Source: Murinocardiopsis flavida
GTDB lineage: Bacteria > Actinomycetota > Actinomycetes > Streptosporangiales > Streptosporangiaceae
Assembly: GCF_003014485.1 (NCBI RefSeq)
Contig: NZ_PYGA01000025.1
Location: forward strand, 32,180 to 96,179
Length of the DNA: 64,000 nt
Direction: 5' to 3'
A program made the translations under genes and the position numbers. Positions within the stretch are counted from its first letter, which is position 1; each line of letters opens with the position of its first letter. The notes below the pieces were generated by a model, which made no database searches, was not told where the DNA came from, and worked only from the letters and a program-made list of their open reading frames with translations. Positions 40,819-48,805 of this stretch are shown here, one piece after another.

Positions 40819-41486
40819 TGGCCCAAGGGGAGATCTTCACGACCGGCGTCGGCGTACTCGACCGTGCGGTCGCCATCCTCGACCGGGTCGAGAGCCGCGC
40901 CATGGGCACCAGCGAGCTCGCCCGCGAACTCGGCCTGAGCGTGTCCACCACGCACCGCCTCACGGGCGCGCTGCTGGCGCACAAGCTGCTGCGCCGCGAC
41001 CCCGGCGGCGACTTCCACCTCGGGCCGCGCTTCACCACCGCGGCCATCGCCGACACCGCGCGCCCGATCCTGGAGGAGCTCCAGGCCGCCACCCGCGAAT
41101 CCGTCCAGCTGTGGGTGCGCCGCGCCGACCACCGGCTCTGCGTCCTCAGCGTGGAGTCCGACGAGGAGCTGCGCGCGGGGCTGCCCGTCGGCGCGATGAT
41201 CCCGCTGCCGCAGGGGTCCGCCGCGCGCGTGCTGCTCGGTGAGCGCGACCCCGGCGGCGCCGCGTGGCTGGAGAGCCGGGCGGCCCGCGCGCCCGGCGTC
41301 GGTTCGGTCAGCGCCCCGGTGCGGCTGCACGGCGAGACCGTTGCGGCCGTGTGCCTGTCGGGCCCGCTGCACCGGCTCGACCCCGGCCCCGGCCTGCTGT
41401 TCGGCGCCCGGGTGGCAGCGGCGGCGCAGCAGGTCGAGGCGGCCGTGCGGGCGGGCGACGCCGCTCCGGCCGCGTCCGCCGGCTGA
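40818..41486 (+). CDS. IclR family transcriptional regulator
   Basis: 222 residues. Helix-turn-helix LDRAVAILDRVESRAMGTSELARELGLSVSTTHRLTGALLAHKLL and effector domain RESVQLWVRRADHRLCVLSVESDEELRAGLPVG. It is slightly shorter than usual at the C-terminal end. ATG 40818 is chosen over GTG 40797, which lies inside the promoter. It follows the CoA transferase and lyase genes and precedes a carrier gene, and is the obvious regulator of this locus. Confidence 0.87.
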   Translation: MAQGEIFTTGVGVLDRAVAILDRVESRAMGTSELARELGLSVSTTHRLTGALLAHKLLRRDPGGDFHLGPRFTTAAIADTARPILEELQAATRESVQLWVRRADHRLCVLSVESDEELRAGLPVGAMIPLPQGSAARVLLGERDPGGAAWLESRAARAPGVGSVSAPVRLHGETVAAVCLSGPLHRLDPGPGLLFGARVAAAAQQVEAAVRAGDAAPAASAG

Positions 41487-41579
41487 CACCGACGCACGGC
41501 ACGGCGCCCGCAGACCCCCGGGGGCGCCGCCCGTCCCGCGGCCCCGGAACGGGGGCCCGAGCGGCGCGGAGGAGCGGCG

Positions 41580-42503
41580 ATGACAGGGGTGATCACCGGC
41601 TTCGGCGTCATCGCCGCCATCATCGCCGTCGGCTACATTGTGGGCCGCTCCGGCGTGCTCGGCGAGCACGGGCATACCGTCCTGACCCGGCTCGCGTTCA
41701 ACGTCGCGACCCCCGCGCTGCTGTTCCACATCCTCGCGGGGGCCGACCTCGCCGTGCTCGTGTCGCCGACGTCGCTGATCACCGCGCTGAGCACGGTCGT
41801 CATCGGCGGGCTGTTCGCCGCGCTCGGTGCGCTGCGTCGCTGGGGACTGGGGCCCACCACGATCGGGGCGCTCTGCGCCTGCTTCGTCAACGCCGGCAAC
41901 CTCGGCATCCCCATCGCGGCCTACGTCCTGGGCGACGCGGCGATCATCGCGCCGGTCCTGCTCTTCCAGATGCTGGTGACGCCCGCCGTCCTGGTCCTGC
42001 TGGACGTCGCCCGCCCCGGCGACGGGGGTGCCAGGAACCTGCGCGGCATCGCGCTGGCGCCGCTGCGCAATCCGGTGGTACTGGGCTCGGTCGCGGGGAT
42101 CGCGGTCGCGGCGAGCGGGTGGACCGTCCCCGCTCCCGTCCTGGAGCCGTTCGTGCTCCTCGGGGCGATGGCGGTGCCCGCGGTGCTGCTGGCGTTCGGG
42201 ATCTCGCTGCACGGCGCCGGCCTGCCCGCGACCGGGCCGGAGCGGTGGCCCGTCCTGGCGTCGGCGGCCATGAAGGCCGTGCTGCACCCGCTCCTCGCCT
42301 GGGGGCTCGGCGCCTTCGCGTTCGGGCTGACCGGCGCCGCGCTGTTCACCGTCGTGGTGATCGCAGCGCTGCCCGCCGCGCAGAACATCGTCACGTTCGC
42401 CGTCACCTACGCCACCGGCACCACACTCGCCAGGGAGTCCATCCTGCTGTCGACGGTCGCCTCGGCCCCCGTCCTGTTCGTCGTCGCCGTCCTGCTCGGC
42501 TGA
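41580..42503 (+). CDS. AEC (auxin efflux carrier) family transporter
   Basis: 307 residues, about ten membrane segments, with LTRLAFNVATPALLFHILA, CFVNAGNLGIPIAAYVLGD and the C-terminal repeat VIAALPAAQNIVTFA: the bacterial AEC family, which includes malonate and malate carriers (MdcF/MleP). ATG 41580 with GGAGG upstream. In this locus it could export or import the carboxylate substrate or a product such as acetoacetate or citramalate. Confidence 0.88.
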   Translation: MTGVITGFGVIAAIIAVGYIVGRSGVLGEHGHTVLTRLAFNVATPALLFHILAGADLAVLVSPTSLITALSTVVIGGLFAALGALRRWGLGPTTIGALCACFVNAGNLGIPIAAYVLGDAAIIAPVLLFQMLVTPAVLVLLDVARPGDGGARNLRGIALAPLRNPVVLGSVAGIAVAASGWTVPAPVLEPFVLLGAMAVPAVLLAFGISLHGAGLPATGPERWPVLASAAMKAVLHPLLAWGLGAFAFGLTGAALFTVVVIAALPAAQNIVTFAVTYATGTTLARESILLSTVASAPVLFVVAVLLG

Positions 42504-42506
42504 CGG

Positions 42507-42547
42507 ACCCGCGGCGGCCCGCCGGAGCCGTGCGGGCCGCGGCGGGT
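42507..42547. terminator. bidirectional hairpin terminator
   Basis: ACCCGCGGCGGCCCGC (42507-42522) pairs with GCGGGCCGCGGCGGGT (42532-42547) with a single mismatch and a nine-base loop. It fills the gap between the convergent AEC and nanE genes. Confidence 0.8.
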
Positions 42548-43227
42548 CAGCGGGGCGCGAGGGCGGCGGCGAAGCGGGCGGTGATGGCCCCCGGCGCGGT
42601 CACGGCCGTGCCGACGACGACGGCGAACGCCCCCTCGTCCATGGCCCGGCGGGCCTGCTCGGGGTAGGCGATCCGGCCCTCGGCGAACACCGGCGCCGCG
42701 ACCCGCGCCGCCAGTTCGGCGACAAGGGCGAGGTCGGGGCCGCTCGGCGCGGGCGAGCCGGGGATGTTGCCGGAGAGGGTCGTGGCCACGATGTCGGCCC
42801 CGGCGCCGAGCGCGGCGATCGCGTCGTCGGCGTCGGCGACGTCGGCCATCGCGAGCGCGCCCTCGGCGTGGACGGCGGCGGCCACGTCCCCCGGTGTCGA
42901 CCCGTCGGGGCGCGGGCGTCGGGTCGCGTCGAAGGCGACGATGTCGGCGCCCGCGCGGGCGACGGCGGCCGCGTGGCCCGGCGTGGGCGTGATGTAGACG
43001 CCCTCGCGGCCGACCTTCCACAGGCCGATCACGGGGACGGTGACGGCGGCGCGCACGGCCCTGATGTCGTCGGGCCCTTCGGCGCGGATGCCGACGGCGC
43101 CGCCGCGCTCGGCCGCCACCGCCATGGCGGCCATGAACGCCGGCCCCTCCAGGGGGTCGCCCGGCGGGGCCTGGCAGGAGACGACGAGGCCGCCGCGCAG
43201 CGCGGGCAGGATGGGTCGCTCGGTCAA
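42547..43227 (-). CDS. nanE: N-acylglucosamine-6-phosphate 2-epimerase
   Basis: 226 residues, TIM barrel. GGLVVSCQAPPGDPLEGP near the start, VIGLWKVGREGVYITPT (the catalytic lysine is in this block), ADIVAFDATRRPRP and FAEGRIAYPEQA are NanE signatures. It converts ManNAc-6-phosphate to GlcNAc-6-phosphate in sialic acid or ManNAc use. The start is TTG at 43225-43227, overlapping the nanK stop as TTGA, with GGAGGG upstream; an unusual start codon that makes its translation depend on nanK. Confidence 0.9.
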   Translation of the reverse strand: MTERPILPALRGGLVVSCQAPPGDPLEGPAFMAAMAVAAERGGAVGIRAEGPDDIRAVRAAVTVPVIGLWKVGREGVYITPTPGHAAAVARAGADIVAFDATRRPRPDGSTPGDVAAAVHAEGALAMADVADADDAIAALGAGADIVATTLSGNIPGSPAPSGPDLALVAELAARVAAPVFAEGRIAYPEQARRAMDEGAFAVVVGTAVTAPGAITARFAAALAPR

Positions 43228-44174
43228 CGGTTTCCCTCCAGGTGCGGGTCTGTGCCGCGGTCGAATGCGAGCGCGGCGGCGCCGGCGACGCTCGAGTCCG
43301 GGCCCAGGCTGGCGGCGAGCAGCGGCACCGCGCCGGAGCGCATGAAGGGCTCCGCGGCGAACGCGGCGCGCAGCGGCTCCCAGTACAGCGGGCCGATATC
43401 GGTGACGCCGCCGCCCAGGACGACCGCGTCGGGGTCGATGGCGGTCGCGAGCCCCGCCAGTGTCCGGCCGAGTACAGCGGCGCCCTCGGCGATCGCGGCG
43501 GCGGCGGTGGGATCGCCGCCCCGCGCCAGGTCGGCGATCGCGGGCAGGGCGAGGTCCGCGCCGCCGAGCTCCCGATGGCGCGCCGCGATCGCGGGGCCCG
43601 CGGCGGCGGCCTCCAGGTGTCCGGACGCGCCGCAGCTGCACCGGCGCCCCTCGGCGCCGGGCGCCGCGACGTGGCCGATGTCGCCCGCGGTGTGGTGCCC
43701 GCCGCGCCGCAGGGCGCCGCCCAGCGCCAGCGCGCCGCCCACACCGGTGCCCACGGCGGCGAACAGCACGTCGGCGCGGCCGCGCGCGGCGCCGAAGCGC
43801 AGTTCGCCGAGCGCGTGGGTGTTGCCGTCGTTGTCCGCCGTCACCGGCAGCCCGCACCGCTCCGACAGCCACGGGCCGACCGGCGCGCCGGCCCAGCCGG
43901 GCAGCAGGTCGGTGGCCGTCAGCACGACGCCGCGCGCGTGGTCGACCACGCCGCCGGTGCCGACGCCGACGCCGACGAGGCGGGGCCCGCCGTGCGCGCG
44001 GAGCTCGGACACGACGTCGGCGAGCGCGGCGAGCACGGCGTCGCGGCCGCCGGAACCGGGTGTGGGACGGCGCACCGCGTGCGCCACCGCCCCGGTGCCG
44101 TCGACGACCCCCGCGGCGATCTTGGTGCCGCCGACGTCGATGCCGATGGCGGTGGGGCCGGGCGGCGGGCTCAT
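43224..44174 (-). CDS. nanK: ROK family kinase, probable N-acetylmannosamine kinase
   Basis: 316 residues. ATP-binding DVGGTK at 13-18, VGVGTGGVVD, catalytic aspartate in TADNDGNTHALGE, and the ROK zinc site with CSCGASGHLEA. Placed between a GntR regulator and nanE, phosphorylation of ManNAc at C6 is the most likely role; glucokinase or GlcNAc kinase activity is the alternative. ATG 44172-44174 overlaps the regulator stop, so gntR-nanK-nanE form one coupled operon. Confidence 0.87.
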   Translation of the reverse strand: MSPPPGPTAIGIDVGGTKIAAGVVDGTGAVAHAVRRPTPGSGGRDAVLAALADVVSELRAHGGPRLVGVGVGTGGVVDHARGVVLTATDLLPGWAGAPVGPWLSERCGLPVTADNDGNTHALGELRFGAARGRADVLFAAVGTGVGGALALGGALRRGGHHTAGDIGHVAAPGAEGRRCSCGASGHLEAAAAGPAIAARHRELGGADLALPAIADLARGGDPTAAAAIAEGAAVLGRTLAGLATAIDPDAVVLGGGVTDIGPLYWEPLRAAFAAEPFMRSGAVPLLAASLGPDSSVAGAAALAFDRGTDPHLEGNR

Positions 44175-44905
44175 GGGGCCTCCCTGTGGACGGCGAACCG
44201 GATCTCGTAGCGGTCGGCGCGGTAGAGGCTGGTGGTCGACTCCACGGGGGCGCCGCGCTCGTCGTAGGAGACCCGGTCGACCCGCAGGGCGGGGGAGCGG
44301 GACGCGATCCCGAGCAGGGCCGACTGCTCCTCCCCGGTCACGACCGAGCGGACGGCCTGGTCGGCGCGCCGGGGCCGGATCTCGAAGTGCTCCGCCAGCA
44401 GGGCGTACAGCGAGCCGGTGAGGTCCATCGCCGCGAGCCCGGGGACGCGCGCGGCGACCAGCCGGCTGGTCTCCACGCACATGGGCGCGGAGTCGGCCAG
44501 CCGCACCCGCACCAGCCGCAGGAGCGGGGTACCGGTGCCCACGGCGAGGTCGGCGGCCTCGTCGTGGTCGGCAGCGGCCTCCCCGACCACGACGACGCGG
44601 GAACCGGGGGTCAGCCCTTTGGCGCGCATGTCCTCGCTGAAGGAGGTGAGCGAGAGCGTCTTGGCGACGGTGCGGGGCGCGACGTAGGTCCCGGCGCCCT
44701 GGACCCGGTAGACGAGCCCGGCGGCTTCGAGGGCTTCGAGGGCCTGGCGCACCGTCGCCCGGCTGACGCCGTGCTGAACGGCGAGCTCGCGCTCGGTCGG
44801 GAGGGCGGCGTCGTCGCCCAGCGCGCCGATGGCGGCCGCCAATGCGCGCCGGAGCCGCTCGTACTTCGGGACGGGGCCACCGGTGCGGGGTGTTCCGCTA
44901 CTCAC
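44171..44905 (-). CDS. GntR family regulator, HutC subfamily
   Basis: 244 residues. Winged helix DDAALPTERELAVQHGVSRATVRQALEALEAAGLVYRVQGAGTYV, then a UTRA effector domain (LTSFSEDMRAKGLTPGSRV ... PALRVDRVSYDERGAPVESTTSLYRADRYE). HutC/UTRA proteins commonly sense amino-sugar phosphates (NagR, DasR). GTG 44903-44905. The divergent region with the sugar porter has two TTGGTACG copies and a GAGTTC-n4-GAACTC repeat, likely its targets. Confidence 0.88.
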   Translation of the reverse strand: MSSGTPRTGGPVPKYERLRRALAAAIGALGDDAALPTERELAVQHGVSRATVRQALEALEAAGLVYRVQGAGTYVAPRTVAKTLSLTSFSEDMRAKGLTPGSRVVVVGEAAADHDEAADLAVGTGTPLLRLVRVRLADSAPMCVETSRLVAARVPGLAAMDLTGSLYALLAEHFEIRPRRADQAVRSVVTGEEQSALLGIASRSPALRVDRVSYDERGAPVESTTSLYRADRYEIRFAVHREAP

Positions 44906-44912
44906 TCGAACC

Positions 44913-45009
44913 CCAATTGGTACGTACTTAAATGGATATTGGTTCTCTTGACATTGCCAGAGTTCGCAGGAACTCTACCGAATGTCAGCGAAGGAAGCCT
45001 ATTGGTACG
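44913..45009. promoter_or_regulatory. divergent operator region with three repeat elements
   Basis: TTGGTACG occurs at 44917-44924 (continuing as GTACGTAC) and at 45002-45009. Between them GAGTTC (44960-44965) and GAACTC (44970-44975) form a perfect inverted repeat just downstream of a -35 box TTGACA (44948-44953) of the plus-strand porter gene. The layout fits repression of both operons by the GntR protein. Confidence 0.6.
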
Positions 45010-45043
45010 ATCCATTTTGTCAACGTCGGTGAGAGGACAGCCC

Positions 45044-46420
45044 ATGGTCGCGCGCAGCGAGCCGGACCCCGGAACGGCGGGCGGGAGCACCCGGGGGATC
45101 ATCACGGTCGCCGCGGTCGGCGGGCTGCTGTTCGGCTACGACACCGGCGTCATCTCCGGGGCGCTGCTGTTCATCGAGCAGGACTTCACGCTGACCCCGC
45201 TCCTCTCCGGGGTCGTCGTGAGCTCGATCCTGGTGGGCGCCATGGTCGGCGCCCTCAGTTCCGGCTCGCTGTCGGACCGATTCGGCCGCCGCCCGCTGCT
45301 CATCGCCGCCGCGCTGCTGTTCGCCATCGGGTCGGTCGCGGCTGCGGCGGCGCCCAGTGCGGCCCTGCTGGTCGCGGCGCGCGTCGTCCTCGGCCTCGCG
45401 GTCGGGATGGCCTCGACCCTCGTGCCGGTCTACATCTCGGAGATGGCGGCGGCCGGCCGGCGCGGCCGGCTCGTCGCGGTGAACCAGCTGATGATCACCA
45501 TAGGCATCGTGCTCGCCTACGCGGCGAACTACGCGTTCGCCGACGTCGGCGGGTGGCGCGCCATGTTCCTCGTCGCGCTGCTGCCCGCGGCGGTCCTCGG
45601 CGTCGGCATGGTGTTCCTGCCGGAGACCCCCCGGTTCCTCATCCGCACCGGCCGGACCGAGGAGGCCCGCGCGGTGCTGGCGCGGCTGCGCGGCGGCGCC
45701 GGCGTCGAGGCCGAGATCGCCGAGATCGCGGGCGCCCGCGGCGAGACCGGCGGTGCGGGGCTCCGCGGCCTGCTCCGCCCATGGGTGCGCCCGGCCCTGG
45801 TCGCCGGGATCGGCCTCCAGATCCTCGGCCAGGCCAGCGGCGTGAACACGGTCATCTACTACGCCCCGACGATCTTCAGGGAGACCGGGCTGGAGGCGTC
45901 CGGCGCGATCCTGGCGACCGTCGGCATCGGTGCCGTGAACGTGGTCGGCACGCTGGTCGGCATGAACGTGGTCGACCGGTGGGGCCGGACGCGGCTGCTC
46001 ACGGCCGGGGCGGCGGTCATGGCGGTGTCGCTGGCGGTGCTGGCGGTCGCACTGGGGATCGGCGGCCCGGCGGCGCCCGCGCTGGCGTTCGGCGCCGTGG
46101 TGCTCTACGTCGTCGCGGTCGCCACCAGCCTGAACGTGGTCGTGTTCATCATCCCGACCGAGCTGTACCCGTTGAGCGTGCGCGGTTCGGCGATGAGCGT
46201 GACCCTGTTCGCCAACTGGGGGATGAACTTCCTCGTGGCGCTGACCTTCCTCTCGCTGCTGGAGGCACTGGGCGGGGCCGCCACCTTCTGGGCCTACGCC
46301 GCGGTGTGCGCCGCGCTGGCGCTGTTCGCCGCCCGGGTGATCCCCGAGACCAAGGGCAGGACGCTGGAGCAGATCGAAGCCGACCTCCGCGCCGCGGGCA
46401 CCCCGACCCACCGGCCGTGA
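45044..46420 (+). CDS. MFS sugar porter
   Basis: 458 residues, twelve membrane segments. All sugar-porter motifs are present: GYDTGVISG, DRFGRR, PETPRFLI, QASGVNTVIYYAP, DRWGRT, PTELYP and PETKGRTLEQIE. It would import a hexose or amino sugar with protons. ATG 45044 with GAGAGGA upstream. Divergent from gntR-nanK-nanE, it may carry N-acetylmannosamine or a related sugar, which would be a new substrate for this family; xylose or glucose import is the conservative reading. Confidence 0.88.
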   Translation: MVARSEPDPGTAGGSTRGIITVAAVGGLLFGYDTGVISGALLFIEQDFTLTPLLSGVVVSSILVGAMVGALSSGSLSDRFGRRPLLIAAALLFAIGSVAAAAAPSAALLVAARVVLGLAVGMASTLVPVYISEMAAAGRRGRLVAVNQLMITIGIVLAYAANYAFADVGGWRAMFLVALLPAAVLGVGMVFLPETPRFLIRTGRTEEARAVLARLRGGAGVEAEIAEIAGARGETGGAGLRGLLRPWVRPALVAGIGLQILGQASGVNTVIYYAPTIFRETGLEASGAILATVGIGAVNVVGTLVGMNVVDRWGRTRLLTAGAAVMAVSLAVLAVALGIGGPAAPALAFGAVVLYVVAVATSLNVVVFIIPTELYPLSVRGSAMSVTLFANWGMNFLVALTFLSLLEALGGAATFWAYAAVCAALALFAARVIPETKGRTLEQIEADLRAAGTPTHRP

Positions 46421-46452
46421 GCGGCGCGCCACCCCCGACCATGAGAGCCGGG

Positions 46453-47316
46453 CTACCCCGGCGGCCGCGCCTGGACCGCGTCGCGCACCCGCGGGGAGAA
46501 CCCGAGGCGCCGCGACAGGTCCGCCGCCGCCTCTGCGGTCGCGGCGCCCACGTCGGGGAGCCGGTCGAGGGTGAGGCGGTTCTCGGGGCCGGCCACCGAG
46601 ATCGCGGCGACGGGGATCCCGCGGTAGTCGATGACCGGCGCGCCGACCCCGTGGATCCCGGCCTCGTTCTCGGCGGTGTCGACGCTGTAGCCGCGCTCTC
46701 GGCAGGCGAGCAGCTCGGCGCGCAGCGCGCCGGTGTCGACCGTCGTGCGGGCGGTGCGCTCCGGGACGCCCTCGGCGAGGACCGCGTCGACCTGGGCAGG
46801 CGCCGACCAGGCGAGGATCGCCCGGCCCAGTGCCGTCGTCGCGGCGGGGTTGGACCGCCCGAGCCCGGAGTTGACGCGCACCGGATGCGGGCTGTCGATC
46901 TTGTCGACGTAGACCACCCGGTCGCCGTCGAGGACACCGAGCGCGCAGGTCTCGCCCGTCTCCTCGTTGAGCTCCCGCAGGAGGCCGCGCGCCTCCGCGC
47001 GCAGCTCCACCGATTCCAGGTAGGCGGCGCCGAGTTCGAGGCAGTGGCGGCCCACCCGCCACCGCCCGTTCTCGCCGATGCGCACGACGTTCAGCTCGGC
47101 GAGGACGTTGAGCAGGCGGTGGGCCGTCGCCTCGGGGATGTCGGTCACGCGGGCGAGGTCGGCGAGGGGCACCCCCCGGTGGTCGGTCGCGACGGCGTCG
47201 AGGAGGGCGAACGCGCGGACGAGGTTGCGCGCGGGGCCGCTTTTGGCGCCCTCGGTGGTCGTGTCGGGGACTGCTCGGCTGACGCCTTGTTCTGGCATGA
47301 CCTGGCTTTCAGACAT
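46453..47316 (-). CDS. IclR family transcriptional regulator
   Basis: 287 residues (281 if the ATG at 47296-47298 is used; neither start has a good ribosome-binding site). Winged helix VRAFALLDAVATDHRGVPLADLARVTDIPEATAHRLLNVLAELNVV and IclR effector domain with LGRSNPAATTALGRAILAW and APVIDYRGIPVAAISVAGP. It sits next to the M20 gene on the same strand, and both are divergent from the large ABC-transport and catabolic operon, for which it is the probable regulator. Confidence 0.87.
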   Translation of the reverse strand: MSESQVMPEQGVSRAVPDTTTEGAKSGPARNLVRAFALLDAVATDHRGVPLADLARVTDIPEATAHRLLNVLAELNVVRIGENGRWRVGRHCLELGAAYLESVELRAEARGLLRELNEETGETCALGVLDGDRVVYVDKIDSPHPVRVNSGLGRSNPAATTALGRAILAWSAPAQVDAVLAEGVPERTARTTVDTGALRAELLACRERGYSVDTAENEAGIHGVGAPVIDYRGIPVAAISVAGPENRLTLDRLPDVGAATAEAAADLSRRLGFSPRVRDAVQARPPG

Positions 47317-47444
47317 CGGTGGGAGCGCCACGGGGGCGGGCGCGCTCCGGGCGGGCTCGCCCTCTGTGGCGAAGAGTAATCGTCGGCCCGCCGCGCTATG
47401 ACGCAGTTGTGCGCGGGCGCGCCGCCGCGGCGGCGCCGGGTGGG

Positions 47445-48626
47445 TCAGCCGCCCAGGTAGGCGTGTGCGAGCCGGTCGTAGAGCAGGACCGCCTCGTCGA
47501 GCTGGCCGACGCCGACGCACTCGTTGGGGCCGTGCGCCACCGAGAGCCATCCCGGCCCGAGCGCGGTGATGGAGGGGATCCCGGCGATCCGGATGAAGTG
47601 CGTGGCGTCGGTGCCGCCGGGGTATGCGGCGAGCGGCAGCTCGCGCCCCAGCACCTCGCGGCAGGCCCGCTGGGCGGCGCCGAGCACGGGGTGGGCGAGG
47701 TCGAGTTCGGCGGGTTCCATCCAGCCCAGCGACCCGGGGACGTAGCGCAGGTCCCACGCGACGTCGTCCGGCAGCGCGTCCGCGAGCAGCGCGCGGACCT
47801 CGCGCTCCAGCGCGCCGCGCTCCATCCCCGGAACGGTGCGGATGTCGCAGCTCACGACGGCGTTGCCGGGGTGGACCCCGTAGAAGACCCCGCCCTCGGT
47901 GCGCACGGCGGCGTTCACGGTGGGGCGGCTGTCGACGGCGGCGGGCGCGGTGGAGCCGGGCCGGAACCCCGACAGCGCGACGGTGGCCCGGGCGGCGGCG
48001 ACGGTCGCGCTGGTGGGCAGCTGCTCGGACAGCCCGCTGTGGCCCTGCGTCCCCTCGATGACCACCTCGAAGCAGCAGATGCCGCGGGAGACGACGTACA
48101 GGGCCTCCCACGGTTCGCTGATGCCGGAGGGCTCGCCGATCACGATGGCGTCGGCGTCGACGAGGCCGCGCCGGGACAGCTCCTTGGCGCCGTGCTCGCT
48201 GCCGGCCTCCTCGTCGGCGGTCAGGACCAGTGTCAGCCGCCCGCGCGACGCCCGCCCGGCCCAGCGCTCCGCGGCGAGGAGCATCGCCGCGACGGCGCCC
48301 TTCATGTCGGAGGACCCGAGCCCGTAGGCGAGGTCGCCGTCGACGGTCAGCTCCAGCGGGTCGGTGCGCCAGACAGGGAGGGCGTCGCCGATCGGCTTGG
48401 TGTCGAGGTGGCCGGAGAGCCCGAGGCGGGGTCCCGGTCCGGCGTCGATCGTGACCAGGACGTTGCAGCGCCCTTCCGCGGTCTCGACCACCTGCGCCTC
48501 CATGCCGCGCTGGGCCGCGTAGTCGCAGGTGAACTTGGCGATGTCGCGTTCGCCGGTGCCTGGGTTCTGCGAGTCGATCCCGACGAGCTGCCGGGTCAGG
48601 TCCAGCACGGACGGTGCAGGCGTCAC
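47445..48626 (-). CDS. M20 family amidohydrolase (ArgE/DapE type)
   Basis: 393 residues. Zinc ligands and catalytic acids are visible: H in LSGHLDTKP, bridging D in GSSDMKGAVAA, E-E in LTADEEAGSEHGAKEL, and the last ligand H in TDATHFI. The dimerisation domain is present. It would deacylate an N-acyl amino acid or amine (acetylornithine deacetylase / succinyl-diaminopimelate desuccinylase relatives). GTG start 48624-48626 with GAGGAG upstream. It shares a divergent promoter with the nine-gene operon, so its substrate is probably the compound imported by that operon. Confidence 0.88.
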   Translation of the reverse strand: MTPAPSVLDLTRQLVGIDSQNPGTGERDIAKFTCDYAAQRGMEAQVVETAEGRCNVLVTIDAGPGPRLGLSGHLDTKPIGDALPVWRTDPLELTVDGDLAYGLGSSDMKGAVAAMLLAAERWAGRASRGRLTLVLTADEEAGSEHGAKELSRRGLVDADAIVIGEPSGISEPWEALYVVSRGICCFEVVIEGTQGHSGLSEQLPTSATVAAARATVALSGFRPGSTAPAAVDSRPTVNAAVRTEGGVFYGVHPGNAVVSCDIRTVPGMERGALEREVRALLADALPDDVAWDLRYVPGSLGWMEPAELDLAHPVLGAAQRACREVLGRELPLAAYPGGTDATHFIRIAGIPSITALGPGWLSVAHGPNECVGVGQLDEAVLLYDRLAHAYLGG

Positions 48627-48683
48627 TGGGTTCTCCTCTGTGGGGGTCGTGACGGGTGCTCGGTAAACGGCGCGGTTCGAGTA

Positions 48684-48720
48684 TTGACAGAGTCTTTCAT
48701 TTTCATCTTAGATCTGAAAG
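48684..48720. promoter_or_regulatory. divergent promoter with AT-rich inverted repeat
   Basis: TTGACA (48684-48689) and TTAGAT (48708-48713, 18 bases apart) form a plus-strand promoter. CTTTCA (48694-48699) in the spacer and TGAAAG (48715-48720) at the start point form an inverted repeat, a good candidate for the IclR site. Confidence 0.65.
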
Positions 48721-48805
48721 AGCCATCCAGAAACACGGCCGACCGTGAGCAGTGCCACCCGCGATGCGGAGATCGCTCCCCTGCGGAGCAGAGCGAGGAG
48801 AGGTC

